This document shows positions 1-9,116 of a stretch of 64,000 bases of DNA, piece by piece. The notes beneath the pieces are model-generated. The model was not told where the DNA came from, ran no database searches, and saw only the letters and a program-made list of their open reading frames with translations. Positions within the stretch are counted from its first letter, which is position 1. Every line of letters begins with the position of its first letter. The position numbers and the translations under genes were made by a program. Source of the stretch: Rhizobium etli 8C-3 (GTDB lineage: Bacteria > Pseudomonadota > Alphaproteobacteria > Rhizobiales > Rhizobiaceae); the NCBI RefSeq assembly GCF_001908375.1, contig NZ_CP017241.1, forward strand, positions 4,122,146 to 4,186,145. Reading direction: 5' to 3'.

Positions 1-629
1 TGTTGGCGAGCCTGCCGCTCGGCATTGCGGTTGCGCTGCTTCTTGCCCGCGGCCGCTTCCATGGCAAGGCTGTTGTCAATGGCATAGTGCATCTGCCGCT
101 GATCCTTCCGCCCGTCGTCACCGGCTTCATTCTTCTGATCCTCTTCGGCCGCAGGGGACCGATCGGCAGCTTCCTGGACCAGCACTTCGGGATCGTCTTT
201 TCCTTCCGTTGGACGGGCGCAGCTCTCGCCTGTGCGGTCATGGGGTTCCCGCTGATGGTCCGGAGTATCAGGCTTTCGATTGAAGCGATCGATCGCAGGA
301 TAGAAGAAGCGGCAGGCACCCTTGGAGCGAGTCCGTTATGGGTTTTCCTCACCGTCACACTGCCGCTGACGGCCCCTGGAATCGTCGTCGGCATGATCCT
401 GTCCTTTGCCAAGGCCATGGGCGAATTTGGAGCAACCATCACCTTCGTATCGAACATCCCAGGTGAGACGCAGACGCTGTCGTCCGCCATCTACACATTC
501 ACGCAGGTTCCAGGCGGTGACGCCGGCGCTATGCGCCTTACGCTGGTTGCTATCGTCATCTCCATGGCAGCGCTGCTGACGTCTGAATTCATGGCGAATC
601 TCGCGGGCCGGAGGATGGACCCGGAATGA
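1..629 (+). CDS. modB: Molybdate ABC transporter permease ModB (5' end outside window)
   Basis: Inner-membrane permease of the ModABC molybdate importer, which moves molybdate delivered by periplasmic ModA into the cytoplasm for molybdenum-cofactor synthesis. The 208 visible residues are strongly hydrophobic, with several membrane spans. They carry the permease loop that contacts the ATPase ([10 protein letters not shown]...PLTAPGI, about residues 100-125 of the visible part). Family members are about 220-235 residues, so only a short N-terminal piece should lie upstream. The stop codon overlaps the ATG of modC (ATGA), which indicates translational coupling. modA is expected just left of the window. 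Identification rests on the permease motif plus the adjacent ModC with its TOBE domain; a tungstate transporter is a less likely alternative. Confidence 0.93.
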   Translation, partial: LASLPLGIAVALLLARGRFHGKAVVNGIVHLPLILPPVVTGFILLILFGRRGPIGSFLDQHFGIVFSFRWTGAALACAVMGFPLMVRSIRLSIEAIDRRIEEAAGTLGASPLWVFLTVTLPLTAPGIVVGMILSFAKAMGEFGATITFVSNIPGETQTLSSAIYTFTQVPGGDAGAMRLTLVAIVISMAALLTSEFMANLAGRRMDPE

Positions 630-1693
630 CGCTCACCATCGAAACCAGACACCGTTTCGGCGCATTCACCCTTGATGCAGCGTTTACCTCCGAAGTCGGC
701 GTGACGGCCCTCTTCGGCCGGTCCGGTTCGGGCAAGACCTCGATGATCCGCATCATTGCCGGCCTCGTCCGGCCGGATGAAGGCCGGGTTCTCCTTGACG
801 GTACGCCATTGACCGACACGGCCAAAGGCATCTTCGTTCCCCGCCATCGCCGCCGCTTCGGTTATGTCTTCCAGGACGGCAGGCTCTTCCCCCACTTGAG
901 CGTTCGAAAGAATCTCTCTTATGGAAGCTGGTTTGCACCGAAGGTTTCCCAAACCGGCAACTTTGACCATATCGTCGATCTACTCGGCATCGAAAGCCTG
1001 CTCAATCGAAGTCCTTCCAACCTCTCAGGTGGAGAAAAGCAACGGGTGGCGATCGGCCGCGCGCTGCTTTCCTCTCCGCGTCTTCTGCTCATGGACGAAC
1101 CGCTCGCAGCTCTTGATGAGGCCCGCAAAGCAGAGATCCTGCCCTATCTCGAACGTCTGCGTGACGAGACGCAGATTCCGATCGTCTACGTCAGCCATTC
1201 CATCTTGGAGGTGGCACGCCTGGCCAATCAGGTGGTCGTGATGCGTGATGGCAAGGTTGAGGCGTCAGGCCGCGCGACCGATGTCCTGAGCCGTCCTTCG
1301 GCGGCCGAAGACCGGCGCGAAGCAGGTGCCCTTCTGGAAGGCGCAGTCGAAAGCTTCGATGAGAAACATCGCCTTGCGACGCTCGCGTTGAAGGCGTCCC
1401 GCCTTTACGTGCCCGGTGCCGCGGTGCCGCCGGGCAAGCGCGTTCGCGTCCACATCCCTTCTCGCGATGTCATGCTGGCGACCGTCAGGCCGGAAGGTTT
1501 GAGCGCGTTGAATATTATCGAAGGCATCATTCGGCAGATAACGCCTGCGGAAGACGGAACGGTCGAGGTGAAGATCGACTGCGGAGGCGATATCATCCTG
1601 TCACGCATCACGGCACTGTCCGTCGAGAGGCTCGATCTGGTGCCGAACAAACCCGTCTTCGCCGTCATCAAGACAGTCGCACTGCAGCCTTGA
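626..1693 (+). CDS. modC: Molybdate ABC transporter ATP-binding protein ModC
   Basis: ATPase subunit that powers molybdate uptake. The 355 residues are typical for ModC: an N-terminal nucleotide-binding domain followed by a C-terminal molybdate-binding TOBE/Mop-like domain (about residues 290-352). Visible motifs are Walker A GRSGSGKT (31-38), the Q-loop around [10 protein letters not shown], the signature LSGGEKQ (133-139) and Walker [13 protein letters not shown] (about 153-164). The start overlaps the modB stop by ATGA. The stop at 1691-1693 abuts the stop of the convergent ModE-type regulator with no gap, so the two transcripts must overlap at their 3' ends. Confidence 0.96.
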   Translation: MTLTIETRHRFGAFTLDAAFTSEVGVTALFGRSGSGKTSMIRIIAGLVRPDEGRVLLDGTPLTDTAKGIFVPRHRRRFGYVFQDGRLFPHLSVRKNLSYGSWFAPKVSQTGNFDHIVDLLGIESLLNRSPSNLSGGEKQRVAIGRALLSSPRLLLMDEPLAALDEARKAEILPYLERLRDETQIPIVYVSHSILEVARLANQVVVMRDGKVEASGRATDVLSRPSAAEDRREAGALLEGAVESFDEKHRLATLALKASRLYVPGAAVPPGKRVRVHIPSRDVMLATVRPEGLSALNIIEGIIRQITPAEDGTVEVKIDCGGDIILSRITALSVERLDLVPNKPVFAVIKTVALQP

Positions 1694-2071
1694 CTATCTC
1701 CTCACCGCCTCGGCCTGACTGCGGTTGCCTTCCAGCCAGGCAAGATCACCCGCAAGCGCTGTTCGCATGGCGTCTTCCATATGCCGGAATCGCGACAAAA
1801 GCTCCTCTCCGAATGGCGTCAGCGCCGCACCGCCACCCCTCTGGCCACCGCGCTGGGATTCGACGACCGGCGCCTTGAACATGCGGTTCATGTCGCTGAC
1901 GAGCAACCAGGCGCGCCGGTAGGACATGTCCATCGCCCTGCCGGCTGCCGAGATCGAGCCAGTTTCGCGGATGTGCTCCAAAAGTTCCATCTTGCCACGG
2001 CCCAGGCGATCCTCGTGCGGAAAGCTGATACGCAGGATGGGAACGAGTTGATGTCTGGCGGTACTGTCCAT
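1694..2071 (-). CDS. ModE-type winged-helix transcriptional regulator (DNA-binding domain only)
   Basis: A 125-residue protein matching the N-terminal LysR-like winged helix of ModE, with the pattern G-R-x-x-LLEHIRETGSISAAGRAMDMSYRRAW in the first 60 residues. The C-terminal molybdate-sensing Mop domains of full ModE are absent. Such short forms are common in alphaproteobacteria and are not evidence of truncation. It is convergent with modC at zero distance and probably represses the mod operon or molybdoenzyme genes (inference from family and context). How it would sense molybdate without Mop domains is unclear. The 193-bp interval to rsfS must hold its promoter. Confidence 0.85.
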   Translation of the reverse strand: MDSTARHQLVPILRISFPHEDRLGRGKMELLEHIRETGSISAAGRAMDMSYRRAWLLVSDMNRMFKAPVVESQRGGQRGGGAALTPFGEELLSRFRHMEDAMRTALAGDLAWLEGNRSQAEAVRR

Positions 2072-2264
2072 TCGGTTCTGCAGTTACAAGAAATTGAAGC
2101 CACTTTACGCTTGGCCGTTGGCGCTGTACACAGCCGCCTTGCTGCCGGTAACGACATAAATCTTGAACGCGAATTCAAGTCTTCGCGAAATGATAACCGG
2201 CTCGTGTCTTGAAAGATTAACGGTTTGATGCCTATCTTAACCAGGATTTGGTTCGCCCAAATCA

Positions 2265-2717
2265 GTGATGCGCATGTTCTGTTATTGCAGGAAAGGAAAA
2301 GCACTGACAACAGTACACGCCAAGGGAAGAACGCTCGCCGTTATCCCGAAGAGCCTGGAACGTGGCGCCGATGCTGCCGCCCGCGCTCTGCAAGCTGTCC
2401 TCACGAGCCTTGAGGACTCCAAAGCTGAAGATATCGTCACCATCGACATTGCCGGAAAATCTGCGCTGGGGGACTATATGGTCGTCGTCTCCGGCCGATC
2501 GAACCGCCATGTCCTGGCGATCGCGGATCATCTGCTTACCGACTTGAAAGACGAGGGCTTTGGCGCAGCCCGCGTTGAGGGCAAGGACGGCGGTGATTGG
2601 GTCTTGATCGACACCGGCGATATCATCGTGCACGTTTTCCGCCCCGAGATCCGCGAGTTCTACAACATCGAAAAGATGTGGGCAGCGCCGGATATGGACG
2701 AAGAAACGCGGCACTGA
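2265..2717 (+). CDS. rsfS: Ribosomal silencing factor RsfS (Iojap/DUF143)
   Basis: RsfS binds ribosomal protein L14 on the large subunit and blocks subunit joining under poor growth conditions. The core is recognisable from LQAVLTSLEDSKAEDIVTID through the GDYMVVVSGRSNRH segment to DTGDIIVHVFRPEIREFY. The start is uncertain. The interval opens with GTG ATG at 2265-2270 and a further ATG at 2274, none with a Shine-Dalgarno. The only good site, AGGAAAGGAAAA, precedes a CTG at 2304 that would give an N-terminus MTTVHAKG (138 residues). It lies immediately upstream of rlmH, the usual partner in this order. Confidence 0.93.
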   Translation: MMRMFCYCRKGKALTTVHAKGRTLAVIPKSLERGADAAARALQAVLTSLEDSKAEDIVTIDIAGKSALGDYMVVVSGRSNRHVLAIADHLLTDLKDEGFGAARVEGKDGGDWVLIDTGDIIVHVFRPEIREFYNIEKMWAAPDMDEETRH

Positions 2718-2828
2718 CCGGCGGCCGGCTTGTCCGGTCCTGAGACGCGGCAGTAACCAGGCCGGAAATACGAGAACCCGGCCCAAAGCCGGTATTGTGC
2801 CCTTGCGGCGCATGACAGGAGCGGATGA

Positions 2829-3311
2829 ATGCGGGTTGGTCTTTTTGCGGTGGGACGGCTGAAATCCGGCCCCGAGAAGGATCTTGCGGCCCGTTATTTC
2901 GACCGTTTTGCCAAGGCCGGTCCTGCGATCGGTCTTGAGTTCTCCCGCGTTGCCGAGGTTGCGGAAAGTCGCGCCTCCAATGCAGAAACGCGCAAGCGCG
3001 AAGAGGCGGCCCTGCTTCAAAAGACGCTGGCTGAGGGCAGCATTCTCATTCTTCTCGACGAGCGCGGCAAGACGTTGGACAGCGAAGCGTTTGCCAAAGT
3101 CCTCTCCAGCTATCGCGACCAGGGAAAACGGGATCTGATGATTGCCATCGGCGGAGCCGATGGCCTTGACCCGGCGCTTTACGAGCGTGCCGACATGACC
3201 TTATGCCTCGGCAAGATGACCTGGCCGCATCAGTTGGTGAGGACGCTCATTGCCGAACAGCTCTACCGTGCGGTCACAATTTTATCCGGTCACCCCTATC
3301 ACCGCGTCTGA
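2829..3311 (+). CDS. rlmH: 23S rRNA (pseudouridine1915-N3)-methyltransferase RlmH
   Basis: SPOUT-class methyltransferase that methylates N3 of pseudouridine 1915 in helix 69 of 23S rRNA on the assembled 70S ribosome. The full 160-residue length fits the family. The trefoil-knot SAM site is seen as the IAIGGADGL segment (about residues 106-114), and the characteristic C-terminus LGKMTWPHQ...ILSGHPYHR is intact. The ATG at 2829 follows CAGGAGCGGATGA, a good ribosome-binding site. It follows rsfS by 111 bp, a pairing of two 50S-associated factors that is widely conserved. Confidence 0.96.
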   Translation: MRVGLFAVGRLKSGPEKDLAARYFDRFAKAGPAIGLEFSRVAEVAESRASNAETRKREEAALLQKTLAEGSILILLDERGKTLDSEAFAKVLSSYRDQGKRDLMIAIGGADGLDPALYERADMTLCLGKMTWPHQLVRTLIAEQLYRAVTILSGHPYHRV

Positions 3312-3424
3312 TCAGTCACGCAGCCGTGCTTTGCCAACCGTGTCCTTCTGCGCCAATCTTTCTGGCAAATGACGCCAAATCGGCATAGTCTGCGCGCGAT
3401 TTGAAAGTTAGCTCTGAACCCCGC

Positions 3425-4858
3425 ATGAAAACTGCCCGCAAGCGAAAGCGACTGATCCTGCCCGCATTCGCGGCTGGCCTCGGCGCGACAGTCATTTTCG
3501 CCCAGTTTGATGTTGGGAAAGATGGGGCGTTCGCCCAGAATGCAGTGGTTCCAGCACCTGCGGCCGGGACGTCTGAACAGGTCGATCCGGCATTGCCGGA
3601 CCCGGCTGCCGAGCTCAGAAAAAAACGTGACGAGACCCGCACCGAGCTCGAGACCTTGTCAAAGTCGATCAATCTTTCGTCAGATAAGGTGATGGCGCTG
3701 CAAAAAAGCATCGCCGATCTGGACAAAAGCAGCACGAACATCCGCCAGGCGCTGATCGATTCCGCCGCGCGGCGCAAGACGCTTGAAAGACAGATCCTCG
3801 AAAGCGAAAAGAGACTTGCCGACCTTGGCATCAAGGAAGACGTTATCCGCCGCTCGCTTCATGAGCGGCGAGGATTGCTTGCCGAAGTGCTCGCCGCCCT
3901 TCAACGCATGGGCCGAAATCCGCCGCCCGCGCTGCTTGTGACGCCGGATGATGCGCTTGCCTCGGTGCGTAGCGCCATCCTGCTGGGCGCCGTCGTGCCG
4001 GGCATGCGCAAGGAGACCGATAAGCTTGCAGCAGATCTGGGCAACCTGGCGGCCCTTCAGGCTGAAAGCGTGATGGAAAAGACAAATCTCACCGCCACCA
4101 TGACGAATGGTATCGAGGAGGAGCGGCGCATGGACCTGCTGCTTTCCGAAAACGACAAGCTAAGCCGCAGCAACGCTGCCGATCTGGAAGCAGAAAAGAA
4201 GCGCTCTGAAGAATTGGCAGGCAAAGCGACAACGCTCGAAGGCCTCGTGGCTTCGATGGAATCCGAGATTGCCTCCGTGCGCCAGGCCGCTGAAGCAGCA
4301 AGGCGCGAAGAAGAGAACCGGAAGCTTCTCACGGACGAGCAGCGGGCACAGGCCAGGGCACTTGCCGATAGCGGTGTGCCCGATAAAAACCGTATTGCGC
4401 CCGCATATCCGTTCGGAGAATTGAAGGCAAAATTGGAGCTGCCCGTGGCGGGCGATATTCTGCGCCAGTTCGGCGACGCCGACGGCACTGGGCACGAGGC
4501 CATGGGAATGACGCTGGCCACCAATCCGGATACGGTGGTGACTGCGCCGGCGGATGGACTGGTGGTATTTGCCGGCGCCTTCCGCAGCTACGGCCAGATG
4601 ATCATCCTCGATGCAGGCGAGGGCTATCACTTGGTCCTCTCCGGAATGGACATAATCAGCACGCGCCAAGGAAAATTCGTTTTCGCAGGCGAACCGCTTG
4701 CGGTGATGGGTGCAAAAAGAGTCGCGAGCGCAACAGCATTGGCGCTGGAAACCAACCGGCCAACGCTTTACATTGAATTTCGAAAAGACGGAAAACCGGT
4801 CGATTCCCGGCCGTGGTGGTCCGCCAAAGACACTGGAAAGGCACGCAATGATTCGTAG
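3425..4858 (+). CDS. EnvC-like murein hydrolase activator (coiled coil + degenerate LytM/M23 domain)
   Basis: A 477-residue envelope protein. The ATG at 3425 gives a basic n-region (MKTARKRKR) and a hydrophobic signal peptide with likely cleavage near AFA|Q, so it should be periplasmic. Long coiled coils follow (about residues 60-130 and 200-310). The C-terminal 120 residues form an M23/LytM domain, but zinc ligands seem to be missing: GHEAMGMTLA replaces the usual H-x3-D and YHLVLSG replaces H-x-H. This points to an amidase activator of the EnvC type rather than an active endopeptidase. Its last 11 bp overlap the ATG of ctpA, implying coupling to that protease. An upstream in-frame TTG at 3401 is an alternative start. 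Confidence 0.85.
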   Translation: MKTARKRKRLILPAFAAGLGATVIFAQFDVGKDGAFAQNAVVPAPAAGTSEQVDPALPDPAAELRKKRDETRTELETLSKSINLSSDKVMALQKSIADLDKSSTNIRQALIDSAARRKTLERQILESEKRLADLGIKEDVIRRSLHERRGLLAEVLAALQRMGRNPPPALLVTPDDALASVRSAILLGAVVPGMRKETDKLAADLGNLAALQAESVMEKTNLTATMTNGIEEERRMDLLLSENDKLSRSNAADLEAEKKRSEELAGKATTLEGLVASMESEIASVRQAAEAARREEENRKLLTDEQRAQARALADSGVPDKNRIAPAYPFGELKAKLELPVAGDILRQFGDADGTGHEAMGMTLATNPDTVVTAPADGLVVFAGAFRSYGQMIILDAGEGYHLVLSGMDIISTRQGKFVFAGEPLAVMGAKRVASATALALETNRPTLYIEFRKDGKPVDSRPWWSAKDTGKARNDS

Positions 4859-6170
4859 GGCTTCTCTTGTTCTGGTCGGCGCATTGATGGGTGCGACCGC
4901 CATGAGCGTCATTTATGCGGCGGGAGTGCCGGCCGAAGCGGCCGGGGCATCTACCTACAAGGAACTCTCCGTGTTCGGGGACGTCTTCGAGCGCGTCCGC
5001 GCCCAGTACGTCACGCCGCCGGCAGAAGACAAACTGATCGAAAATGCCATCAACGGCATGCTTTCATCCCTCGATCCGCATTCGAGCTATATGAACGCCA
5101 AGGATGCCGAGGATATGAGCACCCAGACGAAGGGTGAATTCGGTGGTCTCGGCATTGAAGTCACGATGGAAGACGAACTCGTCAAGGTGATCACGCCGAT
5201 TGACGATACGCCGGCGGCCAAGGCAGGCGTTCTTGCCGGCGATTTTATTTCCGAGATCGACGGCCAGTCGGTCCGCGGACTGAAGCTCGAAGAAGCTGTC
5301 GAAAAGATGCGCGGCGCCGTCAACACTCCGATCAAGCTCACACTCATCCGCAAGGGCGCCGATAAGCCGATCGAGTTGACGATCGTTCGCGACATCGTCG
5401 CGGTACAGGCCGTCAAGTCCCGCGTCGAGGATGATGTCGGCTATCTCCGGGTCATCTCCTTCACCGAAAAGACCTACCCGGATCTCGAAAAGGCGATCGC
5501 CAAGATCAAGGCGGCGGTTCCGGCCGACAAGCTCAAGGGTTACGTGCTCGACCTGCGCCTCAATCCCGGCGGCCTGCTCGATCAGGCGATCAAGGTTTCT
5601 GACGCTCTGCTGCAGCGCGGCGAGGTGGTCTCGACCCGTGGCCGCAATCCCGACGAAACCCGTCGCTTCAATGCCGGCCCGGGCGATCTCACGGATGGCA
5701 AGCCGGTGATCGTGCTCGTCAACGGCGGCTCGGCTTCCGCTTCGGAAATCGTGGCCGGCGCCCTGCAGGATCTACGCCGCGCGACCGTTCTCGGCACGAG
5801 GTCCTTTGGCAAGGGTTCCGTCCAGACGATCATTCCGCTTGGCGAAAACGGCGCACTGCGGTTGACGACCGCGCTCTACTACACGCCGTCGGGCCGCTCG
5901 ATTCAAGGCACCGGCATCACGCCGGACATCAAGGTCGAAGAGCCTCTGCCGGACGATCTGAAGGACAAGATGGCAACCGAAGGCGAATCCAGCCTGCGCG
6001 GCCATATCAAGGGTCAGAGCGAGACCGATGAAGGCTCAGGTTCCGTCGCCTATGTCCCCCCGGATCCGAAGGACGACGTTCAGTTGAACTATGCGTTCGA
6101 CTTGCTTCGCGGCAAGAAGACCGACCCGGCCTTCCCCCCGAATCCGGACAAGGCGGTTTCCGCGAAGTGA
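4848..6170 (+). CDS. ctpA: Carboxy-terminal processing protease, S41 family (CtpA)
   Basis: Periplasmic serine protease of the C-terminal processing family, 440 residues from the ATG at 4848. An N-terminal signal or anchor (about 1-32) is followed by a PDZ domain with the GGLGIEV start (about 100-180). The S41 catalytic core then shows NGGSASASE (292-300, containing the nucleophile serine) and the SFGKGSVQ segment carrying the general-base lysine. The gene begins inside the end of the EnvC-like gene, so hydrolase activator and protease are probably made together. CtpA homologues in other bacteria degrade or process peptidoglycan hydrolases, which fits this neighbourhood. A strong terminator follows 13 bp after the stop. 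Confidence 0.95.
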   Translation: MIRRASLVLVGALMGATAMSVIYAAGVPAEAAGASTYKELSVFGDVFERVRAQYVTPPAEDKLIENAINGMLSSLDPHSSYMNAKDAEDMSTQTKGEFGGLGIEVTMEDELVKVITPIDDTPAAKAGVLAGDFISEIDGQSVRGLKLEEAVEKMRGAVNTPIKLTLIRKGADKPIELTIVRDIVAVQAVKSRVEDDVGYLRVISFTEKTYPDLEKAIAKIKAAVPADKLKGYVLDLRLNPGGLLDQAIKVSDALLQRGEVVSTRGRNPDETRRFNAGPGDLTDGKPVIVLVNGGSASASEIVAGALQDLRRATVLGTRSFGKGSVQTIIPLGENGALRLTTALYYTPSGRSIQGTGITPDIKVEEPLPDDLKDKMATEGESSLRGHIKGQSETDEGSGSVAYVPPDPKDDVQLNYAFDLLRGKKTDPAFPPNPDKAVSAK

Positions 6171-6182
6171 ACATCTTGGGTC

Positions 6183-6217
6183 ATCAGGCCGGATTTTGAT
6201 CCGGCCTGATTTTTTGC
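6183..6217 (+). terminator. Intrinsic terminator after ctpA
   Basis: A perfect 12-bp stem, ATCAGGCCGGAT (6183-6194) against ATCCGGCCTGAT (6199-6210), with a 4-nt loop is followed by a run of T. It probably ends the rsfS-ctpA transcript. The next gene starts only about 30 bp further on, so it may be read by partial read-through or from its own promoter. Confidence 0.9.
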
Positions 6218-6247
6218 TGTTTCCCGGTTTTGGAGCGGGCGAGGAAA

Positions 6248-7438
6248 TTGGGAACGGATTTGCATGCACCACTGGGCCAGAACCGCAAGGCTGGCAAGCG
6301 GCCGAATATCCTGCGGATCGGCCGGATTGCCGCCAGCCTCTGCCTGATCACGATCGGCGGCTTTTCTCTCTACACGATGCTCAGTGACGATGGCCTTCAG
6401 CCGACAAGGCCGCCTCTGGCCGATCAAGCGGCCTCACCACCGACGGATACCGTCCAGCCCGCCCCCACGCAGAGCCAGACGGCAAATGGGATGTCGCGCT
6501 CCGATCCGCATTCCGGTGCGAATATCGAGCGGATGGTGACCGGAGACGGCTCGGTCGTGACCAAATACAGCCCGCGGCCACGCGACGACAAGGGTCCAGC
6601 TCTGGTGGACGCCATGCAGGTCGGCCAGGATCCGCGCATGGCAGCGATGCCCAATGAGAGCCTTCTGGAGGACAGCCCGTTTGGCCGCCTACCCGTCATC
6701 GGACCGGATGGCCGTCGCCCGATGGATCAGTATGCGCGTCCGTGGTCCGGCGCCCGCGGCACCCGCGTTGCGATCGTGGTGAGCGGTCTCGGCCTCAGCC
6801 AGACGGGTACGCAGCGCGCCATCAAGGAGCTTCCTGAGGAAGTCACCCTCGCATTCGCCGCCAGCGGCAATAGCCTGCAGCGTTGGATGCAGGAAGCGCG
6901 ACGCAGCGGCCATGAAATCCTCCTGCAAGTTCCACTGGAGCCCTTCGATTATCCGGCAAACGACCCCGGCCCCGGGACGCTGCTTACCTCGAAGTCACCA
7001 GCAGAAAATATCGAAAACCTGCATCGCGCGATGGCCGAAATCACCAACTATACGGGCATCATGAACTATCTGGGAGGACGCTTCCTCTCCAATCCCGATG
7101 CCATGGAGCCGGTGATGCGCGACATCGGCAAGCGGGGCTTGTTGTTTCTCGACGACGGTTCCTCCGCGCAATCGAAGACGGACGCTGTGGCGAAGGGAAC
7201 GGAGCTTGCCCATGCTTTCGCCGATCTGCAGCTCGATGGTCAGGTCGATGTGAACGCCATCCTGCATAGGCTTGACGAGCTCGAACGCATTGCCAAGCGC
7301 AACGGCCAGGCAATTGGCGTTGCAGCGGCTTTCGACGAGAGTATCGAGGCAATATCCAAATGGAGCGAAGAGGCAGGAATGCGCGGCATTGAGATCGTCG
7401 GTGTTGCTGCCCTTGCTGCGGATGCTAAAAATCCTTGA
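6248..7438 (+). CDS. Divergent polysaccharide deacetylase family protein (COG2861/DUF610)
   Basis: A 396-residue protein from a TTG at 6248; an earlier in-frame TTG lies at 6230. It has a cytoplasmic basic N-terminus, one membrane span (about residues 28-48), a proline/glutamine-rich linker, and a C-terminal divergent polysaccharide deacetylase domain (about 165-390). The domain starts at [13 protein letters not shown]; most relatives have an acidic pair (IDDLG) where this one has SGLG, so the metal site may be altered. The motifs [11 protein letters not shown] and MNYLGGRF and the segment FLDDGSS are present. It probably acts at the outer face of the inner membrane on an envelope glycan (inference). 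Position beside ctpA and the EnvC-like gene is conserved in Rhizobiales. Confidence 0.85.
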   Translation: MGTDLHAPLGQNRKAGKRPNILRIGRIAASLCLITIGGFSLYTMLSDDGLQPTRPPLADQAASPPTDTVQPAPTQSQTANGMSRSDPHSGANIERMVTGDGSVVTKYSPRPRDDKGPALVDAMQVGQDPRMAAMPNESLLEDSPFGRLPVIGPDGRRPMDQYARPWSGARGTRVAIVVSGLGLSQTGTQRAIKELPEEVTLAFAASGNSLQRWMQEARRSGHEILLQVPLEPFDYPANDPGPGTLLTSKSPAENIENLHRAMAEITNYTGIMNYLGGRFLSNPDAMEPVMRDIGKRGLLFLDDGSSAQSKTDAVAKGTELAHAFADLQLDGQVDVNAILHRLDELERIAKRNGQAIGVAAAFDESIEAISKWSEEAGMRGIEIVGVAALAADAKNP

Positions 7439-7449
7439 GGAGCACCCCC

Positions 7450-7983
7450 GTGAACCAGGCGACAATCAAAGCCGAAGACCTTCCCTACCGGCCCTGCGTC
7501 GGCGTGATGATCCTTAACCGCGACGGGCTTGTATGGGCAGGCCGGCGTGTCCCGGTCGGCAATTCCGAATATGATGGCACACCACAACTGTGGCAAATGC
7601 CGCAAGGTGGTATCGACAAGGGCGAGGATCCGCTCGAAGCGGCATACCGCGAACTCTACGAGGAAACCGGTATCAGAACGGTGACCTTGCTCGCGGAGGC
7701 GAGCGATTGGATCAACTATGATCTGCCGCCGCAGCTGATCGGCATCGGGCTCAAGGGAAGGTTTCGCGGCCAGACGCAACGCTGGTTCGCCTTCCGCTTC
7801 GAAGGCGACGAAAGCGAAATCAGGATCAACCCGCCGCCGGGAGGCCACGAGCCAGAGTTTGACGCCTGGGAGTGGAAATCCATGCACGAGCTACCTGGGT
7901 TGATCGTGCCTTTCAAACGGGCTGTCTACGACCGGGTCGTATCGGAATTCAGCCATTTGGCCGACCTGCGAGCGGCGGGCTGA
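7450..7983 (+). CDS. rppH: RNA pyrophosphohydrolase RppH (Nudix)
   Basis: Removes pyrophosphate from the 5' end of mRNA, opening it to RNase E decay; homologues in Bartonella and Brucella are known as invasion-associated IalA. The protein has 177 residues from a GTG at 7450, which sits 6 bp after TGAGGAGC at the end of the preceding gene. The N-terminal hallmark [16 protein letters not shown] is present. The Nudix box is complete: [20 protein letters not shown] (residues about 55-75) followed by TGI. A longer form from a TTG at 7435 is possible but skips the good ribosome-binding site. The stop is followed by a 380-bp interval with no gene, so this ends the conserved block. Confidence 0.95.
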   Translation: MNQATIKAEDLPYRPCVGVMILNRDGLVWAGRRVPVGNSEYDGTPQLWQMPQGGIDKGEDPLEAAYRELYEETGIRTVTLLAEASDWINYDLPPQLIGIGLKGRFRGQTQRWFAFRFEGDESEIRINPPPGGHEPEFDAWEWKSMHELPGLIVPFKRAVYDRVVSEFSHLADLRAAG

Positions 7984-8363
7984 CGGCGGCAGCGGTCTCC
8001 CGGCCTCAGAACCAATTTTCCGATTTCCGAGCAAGCGAAGACGCCAGGGCTTGTACGAGGATGGTTTTGGACCTCCCAGTTCAACCTCGGTAATTTGAAG
8101 AAAGCGGGATTGTCGCCGGCAAGCCTTGCAACGGCATGCCTTTGCCGCTTCCCTTTTCCCATCCTGTTCAACATAGAAAATTTCAATGCGATGAAGGCTC
8201 TGCAGTGGATCAAGGCTGGGCGGCTGCAGTAGACGCGGCCACTTTCCAGGACACCGGGTTGTCGTAAAGTCTCGAGCCGGAGAGCAGCTGAGAGCGAAGC
8301 CAACCCTGTTCAAAATTGCCTTCGCAGCCACTATACTGTCTGCCTTGGACGGGAGAGAATTTC
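7984..8363 (+). other. Intergenic region between rppH and the methyltransferase cassette
   Basis: A 380-bp interval with no convincing gene on either strand; open frames here are antisense shadows with poor composition. It marks the junction between the conserved rsfS-rppH block and the accessory cassette. A possible promoter for the cassette is TTCAAA and TATACT spaced by 17 bp (about 8308-8336), but the -35 is weak. I see no clear terminator or repeat. Confidence 0.5.
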
Positions 8364-9116
8364 ATGCGTCCATTAGCCCAGTGCCAAACGCTATTGGCCG
8401 CGGTTCTGGCGGGCACGGCCGCCGTGGTTTCGACATCTGCGTGCGCGCAGGATCGCCTCGCCGAGCGTGCAGCGATGATCGAAACAATCAATTTGCACGC
8501 CCGCTCAGCGCCGTCAGCCGTCGAGGGCCAGGGCATTGACCCGGTGGTGCTGAAGACGATGGGGAAAGTGCCGCGCCACTCCTTCGTGCCCGAGGAGCTG
8601 CGCGGGGCGGCCTATCGAGATCGACCGCTGCCGATCGGATACGGTCAGACGATCTCGCAACCCTTCATCGTCGCGCTGATGACCGACCTGATCAACGTCG
8701 GCCCTGGTGACGTCGTCCTGGAAATCGGCACTGGATCGGGCTATCAGGCAGCCGTCCTGTCGCCGCTCGCAGCAAAGGTCTACTCGATCGAGATCATACC
8801 GAAACTGGGCGAACGGGCAGCCTCCCTGCTTGCGCAGCTTCACTTCGACAATGTCGAGGTGAAGGTAGGCGACGGTTACTATGGCTGGCCAGCACACGCG
8901 CCATTCGACGGAATCGTGGTCACTGCCGCTGCCAGCCACATCCCCCCGCCGCTGGTAGAACAGCTCGCAAGGGGCGGGCGGATGGTCGTCCCCGTCGGGG
9001 GTCCTTTCGCGACCCAGTTTCTGATGCTGGTCGAGAAGCGCGTGGACGGAAGCATTACGACCCGGCAGCTGCTGCCGGTGAGCTTCGTACCGCTGAGGGG
9101 AGGTCAGGCCCGATGA
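8364..9116 (+). CDS. Protein-L-isoaspartate O-methyltransferase with N-terminal signal peptide
   Basis: A 250-residue PIMT, an enzyme family that methylates isoaspartyl residues in damaged proteins using SAM. The PIMT core is canonical: RHSFVPEELRGAAYRDRPLP, GYGQTISQPFIVALMT (about 92-107), motif I VVLEIGTGSGYQ (117-128) and FDGIVVTAAASHIP. Unusually, the ATG at 8364 adds about 28 residues with a hydrophobic stretch (LAAVLAGTAAVVSTSA) and an ACA|QD signal-peptidase-like site, so it is predicted to be exported. Its stop overlaps the next gene by ATGA. The periplasm is not known to contain SAM, so the activity after export is a puzzle. A cytoplasmic form from an internal start cannot be excluded. 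Confidence 0.88.
   Translation: MRPLAQCQTLLAAVLAGTAAVVSTSACAQDRLAERAAMIETINLHARSAPSAVEGQGIDPVVLKTMGKVPRHSFVPEELRGAAYRDRPLPIGYGQTISQPFIVALMTDLINVGPGDVVLEIGTGSGYQAAVLSPLAAKVYSIEIIPKLGERAASLLAQLHFDNVEVKVGDGYYGWPAHAPFDGIVVTAAASHIPPPLVEQLARGGRMVVPVGGPFATQFLMLVEKRVDGSITTRQLLPVSFVPLRGGQAR

Noticed and set aside
491..970. Long open frames on the strand opposite modB/modC and many similar antisense frames (for example 9176-9763, 10298-11071, 36416-37225)
   Set aside because: They lie opposite well-supported genes, lack family motifs and have base composition expected for complement shadows of GC-rich coding sequence.
1694..2071. Truncated ModE pseudogene
   Set aside because: Short ModE proteins with only the winged helix are common in alphaproteobacteria, the frame is intact and has an apparent start, so it is treated as a real regulator.
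4710..4847. Longer N-terminus for CtpA beginning at 4710
   Set aside because: It would overlap the EnvC-like gene by about 150 bp and lack a signal peptide; the ATG at 4848 gives a standard signal and a short 11-bp overlap.
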